Positions 51,585-59,983 of a DNA stretch of 64,000 nucleotides are shown here, piece after piece (positions within the stretch are counted from its first letter, which is position 1; each line of letters opens with the position of its first letter). Made by a program: the position numbers and the translations under genes. This DNA is from Demequina salsinemoris. GTDB taxonomy: Bacteria > Actinomycetota > Actinomycetes > Actinomycetales > Demequinaceae. The notes under the pieces were generated by a model, which was not told where the DNA came from, did no database searches, and saw only the letters and a program-made list of their open reading frames with translations. The DNA lies in the NCBI RefSeq assembly GCF_000974805.1, contig NZ_BBQZ01000001.1, forward strand, positions 551,929-615,928, in the 5' to 3' direction.

Positions 51585-52631
51585 CTAGAACGAGTCGCGC
51601 GCGCCGTCCGAGTCGAACGTGTAGGACGGCACGAACTCGAGGATGATCGTGTCGACGTCGAGCCCCGCGTCGGCCATGGCCGCGTAGACCGCGTCCACGT
51701 CCGGCAGCGGGGGAGTGCCCTTGACCAGCACGTGCACCATGCTGTTCTCCCGGGCGGTGACGGAGACGATCGTCCACTTGGAGTCGGCCGCGACGGCCTC
51801 CACGTACTGGCGGATCTGCGTGATCCGCGAGTTGTTCTGGATCGCGTGCGCCGTGGACCACGTGAGGGGACCGCTCACGACGAGCACGAGCGCGGCCATC
51901 GTCAGGTAGGTGCGCGCGCGGCGGCGGCGCTCCGCCTCCTTGTCCTCGGACGCCTCGAGCCTGAGCCGCGAGTACCCGAAGACGCCCATGATGAGCGCCC
52001 CTGTCGCGAGGATCGCGGCGACGTTCGTGCTGAACAGCAGCACCGCGCCGAAGGCCTGGGCGGGCTCGCCTGACTCGAGCGCGAGCCCCGCCGCGCACAG
52101 CGGCGGGACCAGGGAGATGGCGATCGCCACGCCGGGCAGGGTGTCGGAGATGTCGGAGCGGATCAGCGCGATCGAGCCGACGACGCCGACGGCGAGCGCC
52201 GCGAACAGATCGATGAGCCCCGGGGAGACGCGTCCCGCGATCTGCGCGTTGGTCTCCGCGGTCATCGGGGACTGCACGAGGAGCCCGAGCACGAAGCCGA
52301 CGCCGAACGCCGCGGTCGCGCCGGCGATCATGATGACGACTGATCGGACCAGGTTGCGATGGTCGCCGAGGACCGTGGCCAGCATCGTCCCCTGGATGGG
52401 GCGCATCAACGGGGCCACGATCATCGCGCCGATGACGGTCGCCGTCGAGTCCGCGGCGATGCCCGCCGTGGCGATCGCGCTCGCGAGCAGCAGGAGAAGC
52501 CAGAAGCGCGTATGCATCGCGCGCACCTTGGCCGTCTCGCCGTCGAAGAACACGGCGTCCCGCATGTAATGGACGGTGTTGAGCCGCCCCGACCACTTCG
52601 TCTCACGCACCTGCTCGGCCCACGCGGTCAT
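51585..52631 (-). CDS. DUF389-family membrane protein
   Basis: 348 residues. Six or so membrane helices carry the DUF389 (TIGR00341) signatures DSTATVIGAMIVAPLMRPIQ, GRVSPGLIDLFAALAVGVVG and LPGVAIAISLVPPLCAAGLA, followed by one more helix and a C-terminal soluble domain of about 90 residues. The family is widespread and its function is unknown. ATG 52631 is well supported by the family N-terminus (RFWLLLLLASAIATAGI). It is a separate unit, since a hairpin terminator (52648-52668) lies between it and the upstream SHOCT gene. Confidence 0.85.
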   Translation of the reverse strand: MTAWAEQVRETKWSGRLNTVHYMRDAVFFDGETAKVRAMHTRFWLLLLLASAIATAGIAADSTATVIGAMIVAPLMRPIQGTMLATVLGDHRNLVRSVVIMIAGATAAFGVGFVLGLLVQSPMTAETNAQIAGRVSPGLIDLFAALAVGVVGSIALIRSDISDTLPGVAIAISLVPPLCAAGLALESGEPAQAFGAVLLFSTNVAAILATGALIMGVFGYSRLRLEASEDKEAERRRRARTYLTMAALVLVVSGPLTWSTAHAIQNNSRITQIRQYVEAVAADSKWTIVSVTARENSMVHVLVKGTPPLPDVDAVYAAMADAGLDVDTIILEFVPSYTFDSDGARDSF

Positions 52632-52647
52632 CGCGCCCCTCCGCGCC

Positions 52648-52668
52648 GGGACGCCTTCGTGGCGTCCC
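52648..52668 (-). terminator. Terminator after the SHOCT gene
   Basis: Perfect 8-bp stem GGGACGCC/GGCGTCCC with a TTCGT loop, located after the DUF6325-SHOCT pair in their direction of transcription. Confidence 0.65.
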
Positions 52669-52716
52669 TCTCACGCGCGAGAATCAGCGTACTGCCACTG
52701 CCGCCGCGCGGGCGGG

Positions 52717-53034
52717 TCAGCCGAGCAGCTTGGCCTTCGCCGCAGCGAACTCCGCATCGTCGAGCAGCCCTGCCGACCTCATCTCCCCGAGCTTGGCCAG
52801 CTGGGTCATCATGTCGTCGCCGCCGGACGATGCCGCGGTCACCTGGGGTGCAGGCGCGGCCGCCTGCACGGGCTGGGCCTGCACGGGCTGCGCGTAGACC
52901 GGTGCGGCGCTCTGGCGCGCACGGTTCGCCTGCCGGCGCGCCACGTTGCCGGACACCGCTGTCGCGGTGCCCGAGATGACGGCGGTCCGTGCCATGGTCC
53001 CGATCAGTCCGGGACGTCCTCCACGCATCGGCAT
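52717..53034 (-). CDS. SHOCT-domain small protein
   Basis: 105 residues. The N-terminal MARTAVISGTATAVSGNVAR segment is mildly hydrophobic, and a repetitive Gln/Ala/Pro/Val linker (VYAQPVQAQPVQAAAPAP) leads to a C-terminal SHOCT domain (LAKLGEMRSAGLLDDAEFAA). SHOCT is a short oligomerisation-type module at protein ends. The gene is 3 nt after the DUF6325-like gene, and such pairs recur in actinobacteria, often with stress-related membrane proteins. The function is unknown. Confidence 0.8.
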   Translation of the reverse strand: MPMRGGRPGLIGTMARTAVISGTATAVSGNVARRQANRARQSAAPVYAQPVQAQPVQAAAPAPQVTAASSGGDDMMTQLAKLGEMRSAGLLDDAEFAAAKAKLLG

Positions 53035-53037
53035 GTC

Positions 53038-53475
53038 CTACTCCTCACCTTCCGCCGCGGCGACCGCCGCGAGCACCTCGTCAGCCACGACGCCCGGGAT
53101 GCGCATCGTGTCGAGCAGCACGCCGCCGGCGCCGGTGATGGCGTCGCGCAGCGGCACGACCCACGTGTGCTCGAAGCACAGGATCGCGGCGGCCGCTCCG
53201 GGCGGCAGCTCATCGACGAGCTCGTCCACGTCCTCGTCGGAGATCAGGCCGTCGATCTCGGAGACGATGCGGTGCAGGTCGGCGAGCGCCTCGTCGGGGG
53301 CCTCCTCGAGCTCGACGATGGTCGCGACGCCTTCGTCGTCCTTGCGGGCCAGCACCACGTCGACGATGCGGATGGTGCCGGTGCCGACGAGCCGCTCGAG
53401 CTCCGGGAGGATCGAGCCGTCGAACGTCCCGTGCTCGAAGCCGATGACGACGATCTCGATGGGTCCGAGTCCCAT
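53038..53475 (-). CDS. DUF6325/DUF1269-like protein
   Basis: 145 residues. The N-terminal IEIVVIGFEHGTFDGSILPE and the acidic central region (LISDEDVDELVDELPPGAAA) precede LCFEHTWVVPLRDAITGAGG, resembling the DUF6325 family of small soluble ferredoxin-like-fold proteins often encoded beside SHOCT proteins. There are no membrane helices and no catalytic motif. It is the first gene of a two-gene unit with the SHOCT gene and is divergent from rho. The function is unknown. Confidence 0.75.
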   Translation of the reverse strand: MGLGPIEIVVIGFEHGTFDGSILPELERLVGTGTIRIVDVVLARKDDEGVATIVELEEAPDEALADLHRIVSEIDGLISDEDVDELVDELPPGAAAAILCFEHTWVVPLRDAITGAGGVLLDTMRIPGVVADEVLAAVAAAEGEE

Positions 53476-53581
53476 GACGTTCCCCTATCCGGGACGCTCT
53501 TCGCGGCATCCCCCTGTCTGCGAGGCTAGGACGCGCGGAGCGCGCCAGCAACAGATGTCGGACACGCAGGGGACAGAGTGA

Positions 53582-53610
53582 TTGTGTGGGCCCGAAGTGG
53601 GTGCTAACCT
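53582..53610 (+). promoter_or_regulatory. Promoter and long leader of rho
   Basis: TTGTGT (53582-53587), 17 nt, TAACCT (53605-53610). This would give a leader of about 148 nt before the rho GTG. Long leaders that allow autoregulation are known for rho in other bacteria; no specific structure was resolved here. Confidence 0.55.
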
Positions 53611-53764
53611 GAGCGTGCTTCCCCCGGATCGGCGCGTATCGCCCCGGCGGACAGCAATCCACGTGTGAGGCGTCCGTCCTTCGTTGACGCATCCGTGTAC
53701 GTACCCGCGTGGATCGTCTCGCACTCCCTGAGCCAAGCGTGCTCGTGCGAGGGAAGGAAAGTTT

Positions 53765-55609
53765 GTGACCGACACGACGACGGCCAGCGACAACACCGCG
53801 GCCCTCTCTGCGATGAAGCTTCCCCAGCTTCAGGCGCTCGCAGCCGAGCTCGGGGTCTCCGGTACCGCGCGCATGCGCAAGTCGGACCTCGTCGAGGCCA
53901 TCCGCAACGGCGGCGTGGTGCCTGCCAAGGCCGAGAAGAAGGCCCCGGCCAAGAGCTCGGACGCCCCGACCTCCGAGGCCAAGGACGACGCGCCTAAGAA
54001 GACCTCCTCGCGCCGCGCGACCGCGAAGGCGGGCTCGCCCAAGGCCGAGGGTGACGCCCCCGCGAAGGACAGCGCGCAGCCGAAGGGCGAGTCGCCGTCC
54101 AAGGAGCAGGCGATCGCCGAGCTCAAGCTCGACCTGCCGACCCGCGACGCGGCCCCCGCATCGTCCGGCGACGCCGGCTCGGAGAGCGCCGACGAGCGCG
54201 CCCGCCGCGCCAAGGAGGCCGTCTCGCTCGCGGCCGGCAGCGAGGCCGAGGGCGGCGAGCGCCGCCAGCAGGGCGGCAACGGCGGCGGCAACCGCAACCA
54301 GCAGAACAACCAGGACGACGACGGCGAGCGCGGCAACCGCAGGCGCCGCGGCCGTGGACGTGGACGTGGCCGTGGTCGCGACCGCGAGGGCGGCGAGGTC
54401 AACGAGGGCGGAGGCAACGCCCCGCGTCAGCAGCAGGACGAGGACGCCCCGCGCGAGGGTGAGGAGATCACCCCGGTCGGCGGCATCGTCGACGTCCTCG
54501 ACAGCTACGCGTTCATCCGCACCACCGGCTACCTTCCCGGCAAGGCCGACGTCTACGTCTCGCAGAACCAGGTCCGCAAGTACGGCCTGCGCCGCGGTGA
54601 CGCCGTCGCCGGAACCGCGCGTCCGCCCCGCCCGGGCGAGCGCGGCCAGCGCCAGAAGTTCTCGGCGCTCGCGTCGATCACCCAGGTGAACGGCCAGACG
54701 CCCGAGGAGGCGAAGGGCCGTCCCGTGTTCGGCGACCTCACGCCGCTGTACCCGCAGCAGCGCCTGCACCTCGAGACCGAGCCGCGGAACATGACGAACC
54801 GCGTGATCGACCTCGTCGCGCCGATCGGCAAGGGCCAGCGAGGCCTCATCGTCTCGCCGCCCAAGGCCGGTAAGACCCTCGTGCTGCAGTCGATCGCCAA
54901 TGCGATCTCCACGAACAACCCCGAGGTCCACCTCATGGTCGTGCTCGTCGACGAGCGCCCCGAGGAGGTCACGGACATGCAGCGCACGGTGCGCGGCGAG
55001 GTCATCGCCTCGACGTTCGACCGTCCCGCGTCCGACCACACGGCCGTCGCCGAGCTCGCGATCGAGCGCGCCAAGCGCCTGACCGAGATGGGCCAGGACG
55101 TCGTCGTGCTGCTCGACTCGATCACCCGCCTGGGCCGCGCGTACAACATCGCCGCCCCCGCGTCGGGCCGCATCCTCTCCGGTGGTGTCGACTCGTCGGC
55201 GCTCTACCCCCCGAAGCGCTTCTTCGGCGCCGCGCGCAACATCGAGCACGGCGGCTCCCTGACCATCCTGGCGACCGCGCTGGTCGAGACCGGCTCGAAG
55301 GCCGACGAGGTCATCTTCGAGGAGTTCAAGGGCACCGGAAACATGGAGCTCAAGCTCTCCCGCACGCTCGCCGACCGCCGCATCTTCCCGGCCGTCGACG
55401 TCAACGCGTCGGGCACGCGCCGCGAGGAGATCCTCATGAGCGCCGAGGAGCTGAAGATCATGTGGAAGCTGCGTCGCGTGCTCACCGCGCTCGAGCAGCA
55501 GCAGGCCATCGAGCTCCTCCTGGGCAAGCTCAAGGAGAACAAGACCAACACCGAGTTCCTCATGCAGGTCGCGAAGACCACGCCGGGGGCGGAGGACCAC
55601 GAGAAGTAG
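53765..55609 (+). CDS. rho: Transcription termination factor Rho
   Basis: 614 residues, extended as in other high-GC actinobacteria. Rho N-terminal domain (LPQLQALAAELGVSGTARMR), then an insertion of about 150 residues rich in Ala/Lys/Ser and an RNA-binding-like Arg/Gly tract (about residues 185-210). A cold-shock-like RNA-binding domain (GIVDVLDSYAFIRTTGYLPG) and the RecA-type ATPase with SPPKAGKT, VVVLLDSITRLGRAYN and Q/R-loop segments follow. It uses ATP to release RNA from polymerase. GTG 53765 is preceded by GGGAAGGAAAG. A 17-bp stem terminator follows the gene. Confidence 0.97.
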   Translation: MTDTTTASDNTAALSAMKLPQLQALAAELGVSGTARMRKSDLVEAIRNGGVVPAKAEKKAPAKSSDAPTSEAKDDAPKKTSSRRATAKAGSPKAEGDAPAKDSAQPKGESPSKEQAIAELKLDLPTRDAAPASSGDAGSESADERARRAKEAVSLAAGSEAEGGERRQQGGNGGGNRNQQNNQDDDGERGNRRRRGRGRGRGRGRDREGGEVNEGGGNAPRQQQDEDAPREGEEITPVGGIVDVLDSYAFIRTTGYLPGKADVYVSQNQVRKYGLRRGDAVAGTARPPRPGERGQRQKFSALASITQVNGQTPEEAKGRPVFGDLTPLYPQQRLHLETEPRNMTNRVIDLVAPIGKGQRGLIVSPPKAGKTLVLQSIANAISTNNPEVHLMVVLVDERPEEVTDMQRTVRGEVIASTFDRPASDHTAVAELAIERAKRLTEMGQDVVVLLDSITRLGRAYNIAAPASGRILSGGVDSSALYPPKRFFGAARNIEHGGSLTILATALVETGSKADEVIFEEFKGTGNMELKLSRTLADRRIFPAVDVNASGTRREEILMSAEELKIMWKLRRVLTALEQQQAIELLLGKLKENKTNTEFLMQVAKTTPGAEDHEK

Positions 55610-55620
55610 CGCGTGGCGCG

Positions 55621-55657
55621 AGACGGGCCCCGGGAGCGAAGCTCCCGGGGCCCGTCT
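55621..55657. terminator. Terminator after rho
   Basis: A perfect 17-bp stem (55621-55637 with 55641-55657) and a GAA loop, 11 bp beyond the rho stop. It also faces the convergent DUF559-like gene. Confidence 0.85.
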
Positions 55658-55725
55658 GCTTTCCCGGCCTCGGCTCCTCGCCCGGCCCCCGCATCGTCCC
55701 TGTCCGCGCCTTCCTCAGCGCCGTG

Positions 55726-55774
55726 GTGGGAACTGAGTGCTGGAAGTCGCGCAGATCCTGCGCTCACTTCCCAC
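55726..55774 (+). repeat. 49-bp palindromic repeat, copy B
   Basis: Starts GTGGGAACTG and ends CACTTCCCAC, with a conserved CAGATCCTGC core in its right half. It differs from copy C at 12 of 49 positions. It overlaps the last codons and stop of the DUF559-like gene (55764). Confidence 0.8.
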
Positions 55775-56696
55775 CGGGGCGCGTGAGCCTACCCGCGACC
55801 ACGGTCAAGAGCCTCTCTCGGCACCACTCGGGCCGGTCGACGATGTCCCACCAGCCGAATCGCACGACCACGAAGCCCGCCGCGGCGAGGTCCGTCTGGC
55901 GGTTGCGATCCGCATCGCGGGCCGTGCGGGTGGAGTGGTAGATGTCGCCGTCCAGTTCGACGATCACCATCGCGCGCCGATGCAGCATGTCGACAGTGGG
56001 CCTCCGGGTGGGGAGCACGACCTCCGTCTGCCACTCGAACTCGGAGAACCTCGCGCCGGTGAAGACCTCATGCTTCGCGCGCACCTCGAGCGGCGAGGTC
56101 GCGCCCTCGGCGAACCACCCGAGCACGCGTTCCAGGTCCCGCCGACCGGAGACCCGCGGCGCGCGGTCGAGCTCTCGCTTCAGCTGTCGCCAGGTGCAGG
56201 CGCGGGCCCAGAGCGCCTCCCACAGCACCGCGCGCCGCTCGGCAGGCGCGGTGCATCTCCACGCGTCGAGCAGGGCGAGCTCCGGTACGACGCAGTTCAC
56301 TCCGTCCGGTCCGCCGGAGGCTGTCACGGGTGCGCCTTGAACGCACGTCACCCACTCGGGGACCTGGGGTCGGTATCCCTTGGCCACGCGAAGATGGCAT
56401 TGCGCGGGTGCTGGGAGGGAGTGCTGGTAGAGGTGGAGCGCAAGCGGGCCCGTCACGAGACCAGCCGGGTGCCACAAGTTCACCGCCTCGCCTCTCACCC
56501 GCGCCACGGCCCAGTTGTCCCGGCCGCAGTAGACCCCTGGCAGGATCCTGATGGCGGCGCCGGAACTGACTGCGTTCTCCAGTGCGGTCCTCGTTCCGAG
56601 GGTCAGGAGATCCGCGCGGCTGAACGCATGCGCATTCGCCGCCAGGAAGTCCGGCAGGGAAGCGCTGAGACGGACGAGTCCTGGAATCGCTCTCAT
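55764..56696 (-). CDS. AbiEi-like / DUF559-domain protein (second copy), between rho and rpmE
   Basis: 310 residues from ATG 56696. An AbiEi-like N-terminal region (LLTLGTRTALENAVSSGAAI; LPGVYCGRDNWAVARVRG) and a C-terminal DUF559/Vsr-like nuclease-fold domain: SPLEVRAKHEVFTGARF, MVIVELDGDIYHSTR, then RNRQTDLAAAGFVVVRFGWW and RPEWCR. The conserved acidic residues of a PD-(D/E)XK-like site (E of LEVRAK, ELDG) are present. It interrupts the usual rho-rpmE neighbourhood in the antisense orientation and is bracketed by 49-bp repeats B and C. The last codons (GGK-TGA) come from repeat B. Homologous to the gene at 44318-45232. Confidence 0.68.
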   Translation of the reverse strand: MRAIPGLVRLSASLPDFLAANAHAFSRADLLTLGTRTALENAVSSGAAIRILPGVYCGRDNWAVARVRGEAVNLWHPAGLVTGPLALHLYQHSLPAPAQCHLRVAKGYRPQVPEWVTCVQGAPVTASGGPDGVNCVVPELALLDAWRCTAPAERRAVLWEALWARACTWRQLKRELDRAPRVSGRRDLERVLGWFAEGATSPLEVRAKHEVFTGARFSEFEWQTEVVLPTRRPTVDMLHRRAMVIVELDGDIYHSTRTARDADRNRQTDLAAAGFVVVRFGWWDIVDRPEWCRERLLTVVAGRLTRPGGK

Positions 56697-57026
56697 GGTC
56701 CCCACCTCAGCCCCTGAGGGCTGCCGCGGCACTCATTGCGGGAGATTCTGTGGATGCAGGGGGATGGGCCTTGGGGTGGGGAGAGGACGATGGGTGTCCT
56801 AGTGGGAACTGGCTGCCGAAAACGCGACAGATCCTGCACTCAGTTCCCACCAGCGAGCGGGGCGGGAGCGGGGACACGGACGATGCAGGGGTAGGGCGCG
56901 CGGATTCGCCGCCCCTTGACAGGCATGGCAGAATAGTCCGTTGGCTCGGTCCATGAACCGGGTCCATGGCCTCCGGTTCACCGAAGCGAGATACGCAAGG
57001 ACCCGGGAGCACATCTAAGGGAGATC
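56697..57026. other. 330-bp region between the DUF559-like gene and rpmE
   Basis: No coding sequence is supported. It contains repeat copy C (56802-56850), a GGACGATGC word (56878), and a TTGACA at 56916-56921 within a modestly AT-rich stretch (GCAGAATAG) that probably carries the rpmE promoter, although a -10 at the standard 17-nt distance is not evident. Confidence 0.45.
56802..56850 (+). repeat. 49-bp palindromic repeat, copy C
   Basis: Starts GTGGGAACTG and ends CAGTTCCCAC with CAGATCCTGC in the right half, the same orientation as copy B. It lies 105 bp outside the 5' end of the DUF559-like gene. Confidence 0.8.
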
Positions 57027-57233
57027 ATGAAGAAGGACATCCACCCCGAGTACGTGGCCACCACTGTCACGTGCACCTGCGGTAACACGTTCGAGACCAA
57101 GTCCACCGAGAAGGCCGGCACCATCAGTGTCGAGGTCTGCTCCGCCTGCCACCCGTTCTACACGGGCAAGCAGAAGATCATGGACACCGGTGGCCGTGTG
57201 GCCCGCTTCGAGAAGCGTTACGGCAAGAAGTAA
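57027..57233 (+). CDS. rpmE: 50S ribosomal protein bL31 (zinc-binding form)
   Basis: 68 residues. [20 protein letters not shown] and [15 protein letters not shown] are typical of L31. All four Cys of the C+ form are present (CTC, CSAC), so it should bind zinc; organisms with this form often keep a C- paralogue for zinc starvation, not seen here. GGGAG precedes ATG 57027. prfA follows after 19 nt, the standard rho-rpmE-prfA order broken only by the inserted DUF559-like gene. Confidence 0.97.
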   Translation: MKKDIHPEYVATTVTCTCGNTFETKSTEKAGTISVEVCSACHPFYTGKQKIMDTGGRVARFEKRYGKK

Positions 57234-57252
57234 GCCGGAAGCCCGCGACGAC

Positions 57253-58338
57253 GTGGCCGAAGCCTTCGCAGCAGTCCAGCCCCTGCTGGACGAGTACACC
57301 GACATCGAGAATCAGCTCGCCGACCCCTCCGTTCATGCGGACGCGGGACGCGCGCGCACGCTCGGGCGTCGGTTCGCGGAGCTCGGCCGCGTCGTCGCGG
57401 CGCATCGCATCTGGAAGGCGGCCACCGACGACCTCGAGGCCGCCCAGGAGATGGCTGAGCTCGACCCCGAGCTCGCCGCAGAGGTCCCCGCGATGGAGCA
57501 GGCGGTCGAGGACGCGACCGAGACGCTCCGCCGCATCCTGATCCCGCGCGACCCCGACGACGCGCGCGACGTGATCATGGAGATCAAGTCCGGCGAGGGC
57601 GGCGAGGAGTCCGCGCTGTTCGCCGGCGACCTGCTGAAGATGTACCTCAAGTTCGCCGAGCACCAGGGCTGGAAGACGCAGATCCTCGAGGCCAACGAGA
57701 CGGACATGGGCGGCTACAAGGACCTGTCGGTCGCGATCAAGGCCCCCGGCAGCGTCGACCCCGAGAACGGCGTGTGGGCGCACCTCAAGTACGAGGGCGG
57801 CGTCCACCGCGTCCAGCGCGTGCCCGCGACCGAGTCGCAGGGCCGCATCCACACCTCCGCCGCCGGCGTGCTCGTGTACCCCGAGGCCGAGGAGGTCGAG
57901 GACCTCGAGCTCGACATGAACGAGGTCCGCGTCGACGTCTACCGCTCGTCCGGCCCCGGCGGCCAGTCCGTCAACACGACCGACTCCGCCGTCCGCCTCA
58001 CGCACCTGCCCACCGGCATCGTCGTGAGCTGCCAGAACGAGAAGAGCCAGCTCCAGAACAAGGAGTCGGCGATGCGCATCCTGCGCGCCCGCCTGCTCGC
58101 CGCCCAGAAGGAGGCGGCCGAGGCCGAGGCCCAGGACATGCGCAAGTCGCAGGTGCGCACCGTGGACCGCTCGGAGCGCATCCGCACCTACAACTTCCCC
58201 GAGAACCGGATCGCGGACCACCGCACCGGTTACAAGGCGTACAACCTCGACCACGTCCTCGGCGGCGATCTCGGCCCGGTCATCCAGTCCGCGATCGACG
58301 CCGATGAGGCCGCCCGCCTCGCCGCGCACGAGGACTGA
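57253..58338 (+). CDS. prfA: Peptide chain release factor 1
   Basis: 361 residues from GTG 57253. The stop-codon recognition tripeptide PAT ([13 protein letters not shown]) marks RF1, which reads UAA and UAG. The catalytic GGQ loop is in [20 protein letters not shown]. The N-terminal helical domain and C-terminal [10 protein letters not shown] end match the family. An open frame extends upstream through rpmE but would be a shadow of that gene. prmC follows after 2 nt, as usual, and encodes the methylase for the GGQ glutamine. Confidence 0.96.
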   Translation: MAEAFAAVQPLLDEYTDIENQLADPSVHADAGRARTLGRRFAELGRVVAAHRIWKAATDDLEAAQEMAELDPELAAEVPAMEQAVEDATETLRRILIPRDPDDARDVIMEIKSGEGGEESALFAGDLLKMYLKFAEHQGWKTQILEANETDMGGYKDLSVAIKAPGSVDPENGVWAHLKYEGGVHRVQRVPATESQGRIHTSAAGVLVYPEAEEVEDLELDMNEVRVDVYRSSGPGGQSVNTTDSAVRLTHLPTGIVVSCQNEKSQLQNKESAMRILRARLLAAQKEAAEAEAQDMRKSQVRTVDRSERIRTYNFPENRIADHRTGYKAYNLDHVLGGDLGPVIQSAIDADEAARLAAHED

Positions 58339-58340
58339 TC

Positions 58341-59237
58341 ATGCCCACCGTGGGCGCGCGCCTGCGCGAGATCTCGCGCCGCCTCGCCGACGCCGGCGTC
58401 CCGTCGCCCCAGCACGATGCGGTCGTCCTCATGGCGCACACCTTCGGCTGGACGATGGCCGAGGTGCGCACGGCCGCCGCGCGTGACGACGAATGGACCG
58501 AGGATCCGCTCGACCACGACACGCTCGAGGCGCGGGTCACGCGCCGCGAGCAGCGCGAACCGCTCCAGCACATCACCGGCAAGGCGCCGTTCAGGAACCT
58601 CGAGCTCCAGGTGGGGCAGGGCGTCTTCGTCCCGCGCCCCGAGACCGAGGTCGTCGTCCAGGCCGCCCTGGACCTGGCCCGCGAGGCGAAGCCCGGCCGC
58701 GACGGCATCGTCCGCGTGATCGACCTGTGCGCCGGGTCGGGCGCCATCGGCCTGTCGATCGCGTCCGAGATGGACGATGCGCAGGTCGCCTTGGTCGAGG
58801 CGAGCGACGAGGCGAACGTCTACCTGCGTCTCAACACGCAGATGCTGCCGCCGGACGTGCGACGGAGGGTCCGTCCGATCCTCGGCGACGCGCGCGCGTG
58901 CATGCACCACTTCGACCGCTGCGCCCAGGTGGTCGTCAGCAACCCTCCGTACATCCCGCCGGGCGCGGTGCCGCGCGACCAGGAGGTGCGTGACTACGAC
59001 CCGCCGCGGGCCCTCTACGGGCTCGGCGAGGATGGGCTCGAGGTGCCGCGCGCGATCATCGACGAGGCTGCTCGCCTGCTCGACCTGGGCGGCTGGCTCG
59101 TGATGGAGCACGGCGAGCTCCAGGGCGAGGCGCTGCGCGAGTACGCCGCCAGCTCGCAGTTCTGGGGCGACGTCCACACGCGCCAGGACCTCACGGGGCG
59201 CGACCGCATGCTCGTCGCCCGCCGCGTCGACGTCTGA
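58341..59237 (+). CDS. prmC: Release factor glutamine methyltransferase
   Basis: 298 residues. An N-terminal helical release-factor-binding domain is followed by a class I SAM methyltransferase: VPRPETEVVV, the SAM loop IDLCAGSGAIGLSIA, and the signature NPPYIPP. It methylates the Gln of the GGQ loop in release factors and is encoded directly after prfA. Two copies of the dispersed GCATCGTCC word lie inside (58705, 58772). tsaC-like and wecA-like genes follow. Confidence 0.95.
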   Translation: MPTVGARLREISRRLADAGVPSPQHDAVVLMAHTFGWTMAEVRTAAARDDEWTEDPLDHDTLEARVTRREQREPLQHITGKAPFRNLELQVGQGVFVPRPETEVVVQAALDLAREAKPGRDGIVRVIDLCAGSGAIGLSIASEMDDAQVALVEASDEANVYLRLNTQMLPPDVRRRVRPILGDARACMHHFDRCAQVVVSNPPYIPPGAVPRDQEVRDYDPPRALYGLGEDGLEVPRAIIDEAARLLDLGGWLVMEHGELQGEALREYAASSQFWGDVHTRQDLTGRDRMLVARRVDV

Positions 59238-59266
59238 CTCCTCGCAGGTCTGAGACACTTGGGCTC

Positions 59267-59983
59267 ATGATCTACCCGTGCTCCGACCCTCAGACCTGGG
59301 GGCCGTCGCTGGACGCCGCCGTCCACGCCGTCGAACGCGGCCAGGTGGTCGTGCTCCCGACCGACACCGTCTACGGCGTCGGCGCCGACGCCTTCCAGCC
59401 CGATGCAGTCGCCGCGGTCCTCGCGGCCAAGGGCCGCGGACGCCAGATGCCGCCTCCCGTGCTGATCCCCGACGTCCGCACGGTCGACGGGCTCGCGATC
59501 GACGTGCCCGAGCCCGCGCGCGCCCTCATGGACGCGTTCTGGCCGGGCGCGCTGACCGTCATCGTGATGGCGCAGCCGTCGCTCGCGTGGGACCTGGGGG
59601 ACACTCACGGCACCGTCGCGCTGCGCATGCCCGATCACGACGCCGCCCTCGCGCTGCTGCGTCGCACCGGCCCGCTGGCCGTCACCAGCGCCAACCTCAC
59701 CGGATCACCCGCGGCGACCACCGTCGCGGACGCCGAGCGCCAGCTCGGCGAGTCCGTCGCCGTGTACCTCGACGCGGGCGACAGCCCGCTCGGCCAGGCC
59801 TCCACGATCGTCGACGCGACCAACACGGCCGGCCTGCGCATCGTCCGGGCCGGGGGAGTGACCCGCGAGGCGATCATCGACGTCGTCGGCGAGGACGCGC
59901 TGCTGCGGTCCCCGGGCGCCGACCCCGCCGCGGCCGATCAGGAGCCCTCGGCCGACCCGTCACCGGAGGCCGACCCCGAGTGA
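59267..59983 (+). CDS. tsaC: L-threonylcarbamoyladenylate synthase (Sua5/YrdC/TsaC)
   Basis: 238 residues. YrdC-domain motifs: VVLPTDTVYGVGADAF, KGRGRQMPPPVLI (the KRxxxxP-like loop) and PLAVTSANLTGSPAATT. It makes threonylcarbamoyl-AMP from threonine, bicarbonate and ATP, the first step of t6A37 tRNA modification. About 30 acidic/Pro residues extend the C-terminus. The position after prfA-prmC is conserved in actinobacteria, and the stop overlaps the GTG of the next gene (GTGA at 59980-59983). Confidence 0.93.
   Translation: MIYPCSDPQTWGPSLDAAVHAVERGQVVVLPTDTVYGVGADAFQPDAVAAVLAAKGRGRQMPPPVLIPDVRTVDGLAIDVPEPARALMDAFWPGALTVIVMAQPSLAWDLGDTHGTVALRMPDHDAALALLRRTGPLAVTSANLTGSPAATTVADAERQLGESVAVYLDAGDSPLGQASTIVDATNTAGLRIVRAGGVTREAIIDVVGEDALLRSPGADPAAADQEPSADPSPEADPE

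Noticed and set aside
57127-57252. Upstream extension of the prfA frame into rpmE
   Set aside because: It overlaps an essential, fully recognised gene in another frame, and RF1 similarity begins after 57253.
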